Assembly: GCF_014650495.1 (NCBI RefSeq)
Contig: NZ_BMVB01000002.1
Coordinates: 434,001 to 498,000 of the forward strand
Direction of reading: 5' to 3'
DNA from: Streptomyces cinnamoneus
GTDB lineage: Bacteria > Actinomycetota > Actinomycetes > Streptomycetales > Streptomycetaceae
Length of the DNA: 64,000 bases
Shown here: piece by piece, positions 22,001 through 29,932 of the stretch
Numbering within the stretch: position 1 is the stretch's first letter
Layout: every line of letters starts with the position of its first letter
Position numbers and translations under genes: made by a program
Notes under the pieces: model-generated
The model's database searches: none
The model's input: the letters and a program-made list of their open reading frames with translations, nothing else
Told to the model about the DNA's origin: nothing

Positions 22001-23035
22001 GACGCGGTGCTGCTCGGCGTGGGAGAGGCGCGCGTACAGCGGCAGGATCTCGGTGCTCTGCCCGAGCGCGCCCCCGGTCCGGGTGAACTTCTTCTCCAGC
22101 GCGTCCGCCGTGTCGCGGATCTCCCGCTCGCCGGAGAGGAAGACCAGGATGTCGCCCGGCCCCTCCTTCTGCAGCTCGTCGACGGCGTCACAGATCGCGG
22201 TGACCTGGTCACGGTCGGCGTCGGTGGACTCTTCCTCCAGCAGCGGCCGGTAGCGGACCTCCACCGGATACGTCCGGCCGGAGACCTCGACGATCGGCGC
22301 GTCGCCGAAGTGACGGGAGAAGCGCTCCGGGTCGATCGTCGCCGACGTGATCACGATCTTGAGGTCGGGGCGCCGGGGGAGCAGCTGGGCGAGGTAGCCC
22401 AGCAGGAAGTCGATGTTGAGGCTGCGCTCGTGCGCCTCGTCGATGATGATCGTGTCGTACTGGCGCAGCTCGCGGTCCGTCTGGATCTCGGCGAGCAGGA
22501 TGCCGTCCGTCATCAGCTTGACCATGGTCTCGCCGCCGACCTGGTCGGTGAAGCGGACCTTCCAGCCGACCGCCTCGCCCAGCGGCGTCCGCAGCTCCTC
22601 GGCGACCCGCTCCGCCACCGTGCGGGCGGCGATCCGGCGCGGCTGGGTGTGGCCGATCAGGCCCTTGATGCCGCGGCCGAGCTCCAGGCAGATCTTGGGG
22701 ATCTGGGTGGTCTTGCCGGAGCCGGTCTCACCGGCGACGATCACGACCTGGTGGTCGCGGATCGCCGCCAGGATCTCGTCCTTCTTCTGGCTGACCGGCA
22801 GCTGCTCGGGGTAGCTGACGGCCGGCACGGCCTCCCGGCGGACCGCGACGCGCAGCTCGGCCGCGTCGGCGTCCGCCGCGATCTCGGCCAGGACGGCCGC
22901 ACGGGCCTCGGGCTTGCGGATGCGGCGCGCCCCGTCGAGCCGACGGCCCAGCCGCTGCGCGTCGCGCAGCATCAGCTCGGGCAGGCGGGCGGCGAGGTCG
23001 GCGAAGGCGGCGGGGGCGGCAGGCTGCGTAGACAT
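19070..23035 (-). CDS. hrpA: ATP-dependent RNA helicase HrpA
   Basis: 1321 residues, DEAH-box SF2 helicase of full length for the HrpA family. Motif I is GETGSGKTTQIPK near residue 100, motif II DEAHERSLNIDFLLGYL, motif III SATID, motif VI QRKGRCGRTSDG; a helicase-associated domain, an OB-fold region and the long DUF3418 C-terminus follow. HrpA acts on mRNA and stalled ribosomes in other bacteria. ATG at 23035 gives MSTQPAAPAAFADLAARLPEL. A 1409-codon open frame on the opposite strand is only its shadow. Confidence 0.95.
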   Translation of the reverse strand: MSTQPAAPAAFADLAARLPELMLRDAQRLGRRLDGARRIRKPEARAAVLAEIAADADAAELRVAVRREAVPAVSYPEQLPVSQKKDEILAAIRDHQVVIVAGETGSGKTTQIPKICLELGRGIKGLIGHTQPRRIAARTVAERVAEELRTPLGEAVGWKVRFTDQVGGETMVKLMTDGILLAEIQTDRELRQYDTIIIDEAHERSLNIDFLLGYLAQLLPRRPDLKIVITSATIDPERFSRHFGDAPIVEVSGRTYPVEVRYRPLLEEESTDADRDQVTAICDAVDELQKEGPGDILVFLSGEREIRDTADALEKKFTRTGGALGQSTEILPLYARLSHAEQHRVFQRHSGRRVVLATNVAETSLTVPGIKYVIDPGFARISRYSHRTKVQRLPIEPVSQASANQRKGRCGRTSDGICIRLYSEDDFLARPEFTDAEILRTNLASVILQMTAAGLGDIERFPFIDPPDRRNIKDGVDLLQELGAIDPQQKDPKKRLTQLGRKLSQLPVDPRLARMVLEADRNGCAREVMVIAAALSIQDPRERPSEKQAQADQQHARFKDETSDFLAFLNLWRYIREQQKTLSSSAFRRMCKSDYLNYLRIREWQDIYYQLRTVARTMEIHLAEEDAAPDRVHQSLLAGLLSHIGLKDTEKNNEYVGARSAKFAVFPGSALFKKPPRWVMSAELVETSRLWARVNAKIEPEWVEPLAQHLVKRTYSEPHWEQKQAAVMAYERVTLYGVPIVAQRKVNYGRIDPETSRELFIRNALVEGDWRTHHQFFHDNRKLLGEVEELEHRARRRDILVDDETLFDFYDQRLPEHVVSGAHFDSWWKHKRRDEPELLNFEHSMLINENAEAVTKDDYPDSWRQGRLKFKVTYQFEPGADADGVTVHIPLQVLNQVSAEGFDWQIPGLREDLVTELIRSLPKPIRRNCVPAPNFAQRFLDSAVPLQEPLTTALARGLHRMTAVRMEAEDFDLAKVPGHLKITFRVVDERKRKIAEDKDLEALRLKLKPKTQAAITKAFEKAAESSGGARLEQRTGLTAWTIGALPRTFETRRAGQPVKAYPALVDEGASVAVRLFDTEPEQREAMWRGTRRLILLNLPSNPAKFAQDKLGNQQKLALSRNPHGSIQALFDDCVAGAADKLMAAHGGPAWDEESFRKLFDAVRADIVDATLDTIRRVQEVLAAWQACERRLKATTSLTLVPSLTDVKEQLAELIKPGFVTAHGVHRLHDLLRYLVAVDRRLTQLPTNADRDRARMAKVKEMRDEYLWLLEQFPRGKPVPQEARDVRWMIEELRVSYFAHALGTAYPISDKRIVKAIDQLAP

Positions 23036-23172
23036 ACGAAGTCCAGGATCGCACCACGCGCCGCGAAGCAGCGAACCTATTTAGGGGGCCCGGGCCGGCG
23101 CCGCGGCGGCGACGCGCGGAGAGCCGGGAAACGGCGAAGGCCCCCACGGGGATCGGTGTGCCCGGGAAACGG

Positions 23173-23204
23173 CGAAAGCCCCGATCCGGGGATCGGGGCT
23201 TTCG
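23173..23204 (-). terminator. Terminator of tRNA-Phe
   Basis: A 14-bp perfect stem (CGAAAGCCCCGATC and complement) just beyond the tRNA-Phe 3' end on the minus strand, ahead of hrpA. Confidence 0.75.
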
Positions 23205-23209
23205 GGCGG

Positions 23210-23283
23210 TGGCTGGGGCCGGGGTCGAACCGGCGACCTTCCGCTTTTCAGGCGGACGCTCGTACCAACTGAGCTACCCAGCC
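23210..23283 (-). tRNA. tRNA-Phe(GAA)
   Basis: Complement folds with acceptor GGCTGGG, anticodon loop CTGAAAA (GAA), T arm GCCGG-TTCGACC-CCGGC and discriminator A. Confidence 0.94.
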
Positions 23284-23307
23284 ACGTGATCACCGAGATG
23301 ATCACAG

Positions 23308-23382
23308 CGGTCCTGACGGGATTTGAACCCGCGGCCTCCACCTTGACAGGGTGGCGAGCACTCCAAACTGCTCCACAGGACC
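23308..23382 (-). tRNA. tRNA-Asp(GUC), copy 2
   Basis: Identical to 18883-18957. It lies 24 bp upstream of tRNA-Phe and 40 bp downstream of tRNA-Glu on the minus strand, so Glu-Asp-Phe probably form one transcript. Confidence 0.95.
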
Positions 23383-23422
23383 TTGCTCATGTGCGAGAAC
23401 TAGTCTCGCACACGTTCCAGCG

Positions 23423-23495
23423 TGCCCCCAACGGGATTCGAACCCGTGCTACCGCCTTGAAAGGGCGGCGTCCTGGGCCACTAGACGATGAGGGC
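23423..23495 (-). tRNA. tRNA-Glu(UUC)
   Basis: Cloverleaf on the complement with acceptor GCCCTCA, anticodon stem CCGCC/GGCGG, loop CTTTCAA (UUC), discriminator A. Confidence 0.94.
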
Positions 23496-23632
23496 TGATG
23501 GCCCACCTGGGCGCTTCGCAGCGCCTCGGGGACGTGAGAAGCATATGGGATGAGGGGACCGATCGCCAAAACGGTTTGCCGCGGGCCTCCGCCGGGCCGC
23601 CCGGACGGCCCCTCGTGCCGGACAATGGCGGG

Positions 23633-23983
23633 GTGCTGGAGATGACGCGCGAGGAGTTCGAGGAACTGGTCGCCGAGGGTCTGGACCGGATCCCGCCGGA
23701 GCTGACACGGCTGATGGACAACGTCGCCGTGTTCGTGGAGGACGAGCCCGCGGCGGAGGAGCCGGAGCTGCTCGGGCTCTACGAGGGCACGCCGCTGACC
23801 GAGCGCGGCGAGTGGTACGCCGGCGTGCTGCCGGACCGCATCACGATCTACCGCGGGCCGACCCTGCGCATGTGCGCGACGCGGGAAGAGGTCGTGGAGG
23901 AGGTGGAGGTGACGGTCGTTCACGAGGTCGCCCACCACTTCGGCATCGACGACGAACGGCTGCACGCACTGGGCTACGGGTGA
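23633..23983 (+). CDS. Zincin-like metallopeptidase family protein
   Basis: 116 residues. The HEVAHHFGID segment near residue 97 is the HExxHxxxxxD-type zinc site of the minimal zincin family (DUF1025-like). It begins VLEMTREEFEELVAEGLDRIPPEL, the usual N-terminus in actinobacteria, so GTG at 23633 is preferred to the ATG at 23642. Small cytosolic metallopeptidases of this kind have no known substrate. The gene reads away from the tRNA cluster. Confidence 0.85.
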   Translation: MLEMTREEFEELVAEGLDRIPPELTRLMDNVAVFVEDEPAAEEPELLGLYEGTPLTERGEWYAGVLPDRITIYRGPTLRMCATREEVVEEVEVTVVHEVAHHFGIDDERLHALGYG

Positions 23984-24079
23984 TCGATGGCTGACGCCCG
24001 GGCGCCCCGCGTGTCCTGGGCGGGGCGGGGCCAGTTGGGCAGGGGGCCTGTCCCCCCGTACCCGAAGGCGGTCCGTCCC

Positions 24080-24577
24080 ATGCGCGCAACGTCAGCGCAC
24101 GCGTCAACATTCACCCGTATCGCGGCAGCGGCCGTGGCGACCCTGGCCCTGGGCGGGTGCATGAGCGTGAGCGACGCGGGGCGCCCGGCGCCCGCGGGGA
24201 CGGGCAAGCAGCGTGAGACCGGTACGCAGCCGGACGGCGGGCTGCAGCTCCCGGGCAGTCGCCCGGGCCGGACGGACGCCAAGTCGGTCAAGGGCGGCGC
24301 GAGCGGCAGCCCGGCGGCCAAGGGCGGCCGGTCCGGGTCGGCCTCGGCCACGCCCTCCGCCGCCCCGGGGGCCTCACCGCCCGCCGGCCGGCCGGGCAAG
24401 CCGGGCGCGCAGCCGAAGCCGCCGGGTGCCGGCCCGGGCACCTCCCCGGTGCCGGGCAAGCCGCCGGCGCCCTCGCAGCCGCCCACGCAGGCCCCGCCCA
24501 CCCAGGCGCCGCCGTCGTCCCCGCCCCAGCCGCCGGGGCCCACCGCGCCGTCGGCACCGCAGCCGGGGCCCTCGTAG
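24080..24577 (+). CDS. Proline-rich secreted lipoprotein
   Basis: 165 residues. The N-terminus is basic and hydrophobic and ends in a lipobox, TLALGGC (Cys at about residue 30), giving a lipid anchor. The mature part is low-complexity, rich in Pro, Gly, Ala and Ser, with PPTQAPPTQAPPSSPP-type repeats, and has no catalytic domain. ATG at 24080 is chosen because it places the signal peptide at the start; an ATG at 23987 would add 31 residues. Perhaps a cell-wall spacer; function unknown. Confidence 0.6.
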   Translation: MRATSAHASTFTRIAAAAVATLALGGCMSVSDAGRPAPAGTGKQRETGTQPDGGLQLPGSRPGRTDAKSVKGGASGSPAAKGGRSGSASATPSAAPGASPPAGRPGKPGAQPKPPGAGPGTSPVPGKPPAPSQPPTQAPPTQAPPSSPPQPPGPTAPSAPQPGPS

Positions 24578-24953
24578 GCCGCGGGTGGGACGCTCGTGGC
24601 CGTGAGCCGGGAACGGACGCTCCGTGGCCGTGGGCCGGGTCCTCGGGGGTCGTATACGGGTCGCAGCGGAGCGCTGCGGGGCCGCGACAGTGGCATCGCC
24701 GCAGGTCGTAGGGGGTCGGCTCGCGCGGGCCGGGCGGGGTGTGGCGTAGGCCATTGGGGTGCCGAGTTGCGCTGCGGGGGAGTGGGTGCGTATGGTGGTA
24801 GATCGTTTGATCCCATTTGCCCGGCGCCTGACAGAAGCGCGCCGTGTGGCGCGTTCCTTACCTTGCCGTGGCTGACCGCATCGAGGCGGTCATTTGTGAA
24901 GCCGACACGGAGCTTGGGCGCGTGCCGAAACTCCGGAAGGTTTCGCATTTCGC
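24578..24953. promoter_or_regulatory. Upstream region of the DEAD-box helicase gene
   Basis: About 375 bp with no gene that I can support. A small inverted repeat CGCGCCG-TG-TGGCGCG lies near 24838-24853. The helicase ribosome site is weak. A long leader like those of cold-induced helicase genes is possible. Confidence 0.4.
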
Positions 24954-27149
24954 ATGTCCATTTCCACTGACACCACCACCATGCCCGAGGCCGACGAGAT
25001 GATCGTCGAGGCCGTCGAGGCCGCCGTCGAGACGACCGAGGCCGCCGCCGAGCCGGCCGAGCCGCAGATCACCTTCGGTGACCTGGGCCTGGACGACGCG
25101 ATCGTCCGCAAGCTCGCCCAGAACGGCGTGACCACGCCCTTCCCGATCCAGGCCGCGACCATCCCGGACGCCCTGGCCGGCAAGGACATCCTCGGCCGTG
25201 GCCGCACGGGCTCCGGCAAGACCCTCTCCTTCGGTCTGCCGCTGCTCTCCACGCTGGCCGGCGGTCACACCGAGAAGAAGCGCCCCCGCGGCCTGATCCT
25301 CACCCCGACCCGCGAGCTGGCGATGCAGGTCGCCGACGCCCTCCAGCCCTACGGCGACGTCCTCGGCCTGAAGATGAAGGTCGTCTGCGGCGGTACGTCC
25401 ATGGGCAACCAGATCTACGCCCTGGAGCGCGGCGTCGACATCCTCGTCGCCACCCCGGGCCGTCTGCGCGACATCATCAACCGCGGTGCCGCCTCCCTCG
25501 ACAAGGTCCAGGTCGCCGTCCTCGACGAGGCCGACCAGATGGCCGACATGGGCTTCCTGCCCGAGGTCACCGAGATCCTCGACCTGGTGCCGGCCGGCGG
25601 CCAGCGCCTGCTGTTCTCCGCCACGCTGGAGAACGAGATCGACACCCTCGTCAAGCGCTACCTGGTCAACCCGGTCACGCACGAGGTCGACCCCTCCGCC
25701 GGCGCCGTCTCGACGATGACCCACCACGTCCTCGTCGTGAAGCCGAAGGACAAGGCGCCGGTCACCGCCGCCATCGCCGCCCGCAAGGGCCGCACGATCA
25801 TCTTCGTCCGCACCCAGATGGGCGCCGACCGCGTCGCCGAGCAGCTGCTCGACTCCGGTGTCCGCGCGGACGCCCTGCACGGCGGCATGACCCAGGGCGC
25901 CCGTACCCGCGTCCTGGAGGACTTCAAGGCCGGCTACGTGAACTGCCTGGTCGCCACCGACGTCGCCGCCCGCGGCATCCACGTCGACGGCATCGACCTG
26001 GTCCTCAACGTCGACCCCGCCGGTGACCACAAGGACTACCTGCACCGCTCCGGCCGTACGGCCCGCGCCGGCCAGTCCGGCACGGTCGTCTCCCTGGCCC
26101 TGCCGCACCAGCGCAAGCAGATCTTCCGCCTGATGGAGGACGCGGGCGTCGACGCCTCGCGCCACATCGTCGGCGGTGCCGGCGCCTTCGACGAGGACGT
26201 CGCCAAGATCACCGGCGCGCGTTCCCTCACCGAGGTCCAGGCCGACTCCGCGGCCAACGCCGCCAAGCAGGCCGAGCGCGAGCTGGCCGACCTGAACCGT
26301 CAGCTGGAGCGCGTCCAGCGCCGCGCCACCGAGCTGCGCGAGGAGGCCGACCGCCTGCTGGCGCGCGCCGCCCGCGAGCGCGGCGAGGACCCGGAGGCCG
26401 CCGTGGCCGCCGCCGCGGAGGAGGCCCAGGCCGAGGCCGCCGCCCAGGTGGAGGAGGCGCCCGCCGCGTCCGTCCCGGCCCAGGCCGCGCCGGCCTACCG
26501 CGACGAGCGGGGCAACTTCGAGCGTCGCAGCAGCGGCTTCCGTCGTGACGAGCGCGGTGGCGACCGTCGTGACGACCGTGGCGGCTTCCGCCGTGACGAC
26601 CGTCGCGATGACCGTGGTGGCGACCGTGGTGGCTTCCGCCGCGACGACCGTCCCTCCGGCGGCTTCCGCCGTGACGACCGTCGTGACGAGCGCGGTGGCG
26701 ACCGTGGTGGCTTCCGCCGCGACGACCGTCCCTCCGGCGGCTTCCGTCGCGACGACCGTCGTGACGAGCGTGGTGGCGACCGTCGTGACGACCGTGGCGG
26801 CTTCCGCCGTGACGACCGTCGCGATGACCGTGGTGGCGACCGTGGTGGCTTCCGCCGCGACGACCGTCCCTCCGGCGGCTTCCGTCGCGACGACCGTCCG
26901 TCGGGCGGCTTCCGCCGTGACGACCGTCCCTCCGGTGGTTTCCGCCGTGACGACCGTCCGGCCACCGGCGGCTACCGCTCCGGCGGCGGCGACCGTCCGT
27001 TCAACCGCGACCGCCGCGACGACCGCCCCTCCGGCGGCTACCGCTCCGGCAGCAGCGACCGCCCCTACGGCCGTCGTGACGACCACCGCGGCGCCGGTTC
27101 CTCCTTCGACCGCCGCAACGACAAGCCCCGCTGGAAGCGCAACGGCTGA
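24954..27149 (+). CDS. DEAD-box RNA helicase with long Arg/Gly/Asp-rich repeat tail
   Basis: 731 residues. The helicase core carries the Q motif FPIQAATIP, motif I GRTGSGKT, PTRELAMQ, TPGRL, DEADQMADMGF, SATLENE and HRSGRTARAG. After residue about 430 comes an Ala/Glu-rich helical linker (AAKQAERELADLNRQLERVQRR), then about 215 residues of repeated RDDRGGFRR/RDDRPSGGFRR units encoded by near-identical DNA. Such RGG-like tails bind RNA and promote phase separation in RhlE/DeaD-type helicases. ATG at 24954. A paralogue without this tail is at 46214-47875. Confidence 0.92.
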   Translation: MSISTDTTTMPEADEMIVEAVEAAVETTEAAAEPAEPQITFGDLGLDDAIVRKLAQNGVTTPFPIQAATIPDALAGKDILGRGRTGSGKTLSFGLPLLSTLAGGHTEKKRPRGLILTPTRELAMQVADALQPYGDVLGLKMKVVCGGTSMGNQIYALERGVDILVATPGRLRDIINRGAASLDKVQVAVLDEADQMADMGFLPEVTEILDLVPAGGQRLLFSATLENEIDTLVKRYLVNPVTHEVDPSAGAVSTMTHHVLVVKPKDKAPVTAAIAARKGRTIIFVRTQMGADRVAEQLLDSGVRADALHGGMTQGARTRVLEDFKAGYVNCLVATDVAARGIHVDGIDLVLNVDPAGDHKDYLHRSGRTARAGQSGTVVSLALPHQRKQIFRLMEDAGVDASRHIVGGAGAFDEDVAKITGARSLTEVQADSAANAAKQAERELADLNRQLERVQRRATELREEADRLLARAARERGEDPEAAVAAAAEEAQAEAAAQVEEAPAASVPAQAAPAYRDERGNFERRSSGFRRDERGGDRRDDRGGFRRDDRRDDRGGDRGGFRRDDRPSGGFRRDDRRDERGGDRGGFRRDDRPSGGFRRDDRRDERGGDRRDDRGGFRRDDRRDDRGGDRGGFRRDDRPSGGFRRDDRPSGGFRRDDRPSGGFRRDDRPATGGYRSGGGDRPFNRDRRDDRPSGGYRSGSSDRPYGRRDDHRGAGSSFDRRNDKPRWKRNG
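26530..26985. repeat. Internal nucleotide repeats in the helicase tail
   Basis: Units encoding RRDDR followed by RGG or PSGG recur about a dozen times with long identical DNA stretches, for example around 26625-26670, 26705-26750 and 26840-26885. The array is prone to length change by slippage or crossover. Confidence 0.8.
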
Positions 27150-27166
27150 TCGGCAGAGCTGAACTG

Positions 27167-27202
27167 AGGGCCCGTACGGCACATCCGTGCCGCACGGGCC
27201 CT
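27167..27202 (+). terminator. Terminator of the DEAD-box helicase gene
   Basis: An imperfect long inverted repeat (AGGGCCCGTACGGCAC and near-complement) 17 bp after the stop. Confidence 0.65.
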
Positions 27203-27281
27203 CGTGCATTCGCCCCCGGCACCACGAGTCGGCCTTAACGACTCGGGCTCCGGCGGCAGTCCGGGCTATGCTGCGGTGTGC

Positions 27282-27354
27282 GGGCCGTTAGCTCAATTGG
27301 CAGAGCAGTGGACTTTTAATCCATTGGTTGTGGGTTCGAGTCCCACACGGCCTA
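27282..27354 (+). tRNA. tRNA-Lys(UUU), integration target
   Basis: Cloverleaf with acceptor GGGCCGT/ACGGCCT, anticodon loop CTTTTAA (UUU), T loop TTCGAGT and discriminator A. Bases from 27310 on belong to the 48-bp repeat copied at the other end of the element, so the 3' half of the present gene is supplied by the element and the tRNA is rebuilt intact. The integrase gene on the other strand ends inside it. Confidence 0.96.
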
Positions 27355-28991
27355 CCGTCCGATGAGGTCACAGCACCACCTGTGACCTGCATCTTTTCGC
27401 CCCGGCTGGGTTTCTCCAGTCGGGGCGAAGGCGTATTTTCCGCCTTCTGCGTGAGCGATGCGTGAGCGGCGGTGCCTTCAGCGGCTGCTGAGCGCGCCCT
27501 GGGGACCAGCCGCTCGGCAGCCTCGGCCACCTCGCGGTCGACCTCGGGGAGCAGGCTCGTGTACGTGTCCGAGGTGAGCTTGATCGAGGACTGCCGCAGG
27601 GTCTCCTTGATGGTGTGGATGTCTCCGCCACCTCCATGGATCAGGGTCGCGGCTACGTGGCGCAGATCACGAAGGTTGATCGGTGGCAGTCCGGCCGCCT
27701 TGGAGATGCGCCGGAACGCCTCGGACACCTTCTCGGGGTGCAGCCAGGAACCGTCCTCCTCCGTGAAGACCTTGCCCGTGTCGACCCATGCCGCGCCCCA
27801 CTTGAGACGTTCTTTCGCCTGCCGCACCCGATGGGCCCTCAGAACGGCCACAACGCCGCTGGAGAGGGCGATCGTGCCCGCGCTGCCGTCCGTCTTCGGA
27901 TCGGACTCGTAGGGCGTCCAGCCGTCCTGTACGAGCTCCTTGGCCACCGTCAGGCTGGCGCCGTCCAGGTCCACGTTCTCCCAGTCCTGCCCCACCCCTT
28001 CGCCGCGCCGCAGACCGCGATGAGCGACCAGGTGGAAGAAGGCGTACAGCCGGTCCTTCTCGGCTTCGTCCAGGAAGGCGCCGACCTGCGCCGGTGTCCA
28101 CACCATGACGGGGCTCGGCTTCTCGCCGGTCTCAAGCCACCGCTGCACCCGCTCCTCGGTCCACAGCAGCGCCTTGGGCCGCTTGCCGGACTCCAGTTCG
28201 ACATGCTCGGCCGGGTTGAAGGTGATGAGTTGCTGCGCGATAGCAGCGTTCAGGGCGGCCCGCAGCGTTGACCGGATGCGCTGCCGGGTGGCCGCTCCTG
28301 TCAGCTTCCGGAACGGCTTCATCTCGGCCAGCTTGGCGCGCTCCTCGGCCAACCTCGCGCGGTCTGCGGCCTTCGGGGCACCCGGCCGGCCGTGCTTGCA
28401 GCGCGCGACCTGCTCGCGCCTCGCCTGGTTCTCGGCCGCGATCACCTCGTTGTCGTCGGCGATCCCGTCGAACATCTCCACCAGGTGCCCGACGTTCAGC
28501 CGGTCCAGCCGGAGATGCCCGATGCGCGGCTTGAGGTGCACACGGATGTGCGACGTGTACCCGTTGGCCGTGGTCTTCCGGACCTTCTTCGAGGCCATCC
28601 ACTCGTCGAGCCACTCGCCGACGGTGATGTGCGCGGTGAGGGACTGCCCGGTGCGGAACTTGCGCCGGGTCTCTTCGAGGTCGGGCAGCGGGGCCTTGTC
28701 AGCCGCTACCTTCTCCAGCAGCTCGGCTATTCGGTGCTGCCCCTCGGCGTCGTCGGTGTCGGGGAGGGCGAGGAGGGCGCGCACCTTGTCGAGGTCGGCC
28801 TGGGCCTCGGTCTTGGTGCCGTAGCCGCCCCGGGCGAACGAGCGTCTCTTGCCGTCCGGCCGCGCCGGCAGTTCCTGCCGGAGGGAGTACGTACCGTGTC
28901 GCTTCTGCTTCAGCTTCGGGCAAGAGGCACCGAGCGACTTCCCCGTCTCCGGGTCGCGGCAGTGGCACCGCCGGTACGTCGAACCCTTCAC
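27288..28991 (-). CDS. int: Tyrosine-recombinase integrase of the element
   Basis: 567 residues including the read-through tail. It has an N-terminal arm-binding part with a CHCRDPETGK cysteine motif, a SAM-like core-binding domain (VGEWLDEWMASKKVRKTT) and the catalytic domain with Arg in HRGLRRGE, the second-Arg box in LRDLRHVAAT and the Tyr in SDTYTSLLPE. The first His of the usual HxxR is Arg here and the GHSS His is Gln (RQSS). The GTG start overlaps the upstream gene by 4 bp. No stop occurs before the tRNA, so the last residues (CGTRTHNQWIKSPLLCQLS) are encoded by attL and chromosomal tRNA DNA. Confidence 0.92.
   Translation of the reverse strand: MKGSTYRRCHCRDPETGKSLGASCPKLKQKRHGTYSLRQELPARPDGKRRSFARGGYGTKTEAQADLDKVRALLALPDTDDAEGQHRIAELLEKVAADKAPLPDLEETRRKFRTGQSLTAHITVGEWLDEWMASKKVRKTTANGYTSHIRVHLKPRIGHLRLDRLNVGHLVEMFDGIADDNEVIAAENQARREQVARCKHGRPGAPKAADRARLAEERAKLAEMKPFRKLTGAATRQRIRSTLRAALNAAIAQQLITFNPAEHVELESGKRPKALLWTEERVQRWLETGEKPSPVMVWTPAQVGAFLDEAEKDRLYAFFHLVAHRGLRRGEGVGQDWENVDLDGASLTVAKELVQDGWTPYESDPKTDGSAGTIALSSGVVAVLRAHRVRQAKERLKWGAAWVDTGKVFTEEDGSWLHPEKVSEAFRRISKAAGLPPINLRDLRHVAATLIHGGGGDIHTIKETLRQSSIKLTSDTYTSLLPEVDREVAEAAERLVPRARSAAAEGTAAHASLTQKAENTPSPRLEKPSRGEKMQVTGGAVTSSDGRPCGTRTHNQWIKSPLLCQLS
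27310..27357 (+). repeat. attL core, 48-bp direct repeat
   Basis: Runs from the anticodon stem of tRNA-Lys to three bases past its 3' end. It is identical to 42707-42754. Confidence 0.95.
27396..27429 (+). terminator. Hairpin just inside the left end, terminator for the rebuilt tRNA-Lys
   Basis: A 12-bp stem with one G-T pair (CGCCCCGGCTGG and partner), extended by A-T pairs on both sides. It resembles the hairpin at 42791-42822 on the chromosomal side of attR. It lies inside the int coding region. Confidence 0.6.
27448..27469. promoter_or_regulatory. Left arm-type repeat, two TGCGTGAGC units
   Basis: Two TGCGTGAGC copies 11 bp apart. The same 22-bp block with one change is at 42561-42582 in the same orientation, near the other end. 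Position about 90 bp from the core suits an integrase or Xis arm site. Confidence 0.5.
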
Positions 28992-29665
28992 CCTTCATCC
29001 CTCTCGTTCGATCCTCTGGAGCCCTTCCGGACCTGCCCCAGTAGCCCCTGCTTGCGCGCTGCGCCGACCCACTTGGCGGCCGTGGAGTGCGAGATGTCGA
29101 AGTGGTCGGCGACGGTCTTCGTGGGCGGCTGGCCCTGTTCATGTGCCGTGCGGTAGACCTCGGCCACCGTCGCCAGATGCTCCGGAGTCAGATTGCGCCG
29201 TCCTCCCGGACCCTGCGCCGGGGGCGGCCCGGGCATCTGGTCCAGCAACGGCGCCAGCAGCTCCCGTGCCCGTTCCTTGCGTTGTGCCGTCGTCAGGGCC
29301 TGCTGCTCCTCGGACCGCTTCCATCCCCCGGCGGCATCGACCGCAGCCTCATCGTCGACCAGTTGCATGGCCGCGACGTACTTCCACTTGAGGACCGACC
29401 CGGTCTTCACGGCGAGTTCCAGCGGGAACGTGAGCTCATCCGCGCCCATGACAGCGACCAGGTTCATGCCCCGTCCGGGGGCCGCATGAAAGCACAGAGC
29501 GATGGTCATGCCGCTGCGCTTCTCGGTCGCGATCCCCGTGAAGTGGCTGGGCACCTTGAAGTTGTCACCGATGTCCACGATCGGTGGATTGCCCTGGAAC
29601 CGGTCGTACGGCCAGCCCGGCACGGCTAGATAGTCCCACCCCTCGGGGGTGTCGTATGGATGCAT
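28988..29665 (-). CDS. Element protein with C-terminal HTH, upstream of int
   Basis: 225 residues. I do not recognise the N-terminal domain (WDYLAVPGWPYDRFQGN, then an aromatic-rich beta region around MNLVAVMGADELTFPLELAV). The C-terminal 60 residues, LTPEHLATVAEVYRTA through TKTVADHFDISHSTAAKWVGAARKQGLL, are a helix-turn-helix like those of Streptomyces phage and element proteins. ATG at 29665 is preceded by an AGG-type site; frames open to 29746. Its stop overlaps the int start (GTGA), so both are made together. It may set int activity or direction; that is inference. Confidence 0.75.
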   Translation of the reverse strand: MHPYDTPEGWDYLAVPGWPYDRFQGNPPIVDIGDNFKVPSHFTGIATEKRSGMTIALCFHAAPGRGMNLVAVMGADELTFPLELAVKTGSVLKWKYVAAMQLVDDEAAVDAAGGWKRSEEQQALTTAQRKERARELLAPLLDQMPGPPPAQGPGGRRNLTPEHLATVAEVYRTAHEQGQPPTKTVADHFDISHSTAAKWVGAARKQGLLGQVRKGSRGSNERDEG

Positions 29666-29932
29666 GGCTACATCCTGCCTCATCGGCAAAGAAGCGGCAA
29701 GGTTACGGCGCGGAGTGGCGGGTCGTGAAATGCGTCGCGACTGCAAGCGAGTGTGGAGGTGTCGGTGATCGCGGTGGAGGTATCAAGCGTGAAAGGTATG
29801 GAATATCAAGCGTGAAAGGTCAGGGCCAACCGTTTGCTAAGGGGTGAGTGAGCCCTCGGGGAGGTGGTCCTAAACATTGCCTATCAAGCGTGAAACATCG
29901 CCATCCGGCAAGCTTTCGACTACAGTCTGACC
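29666..29932. promoter_or_regulatory. Divergent control region with three TATCAAGCGTGAAA iterons
   Basis: Separates the leftward HTH-int pair from the rightward XRE-xis-replication operon. TATCAAGCGTGAAAGGT occurs exactly at 29781-29797 and 29804-29820, and TATCAAGCGTGAAA again at 29882-29895, all on the plus strand. The first two are 23 bp apart (about two helical turns). A likely operator set for the XRE regulator or an early control switch. Confidence 0.65.

Noticed and set aside
19043..23272. 1409-codon open frame opposite hrpA
   Set aside because: It mirrors the helicase gene codon for codon; third-position bias and homology belong to the minus strand. Long antisense frames are normal at this G+C.
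29761..29790. Prophage instead of AICE
   Set aside because: No capsid, portal, terminase, tail or lysis gene occurs between the att sites.
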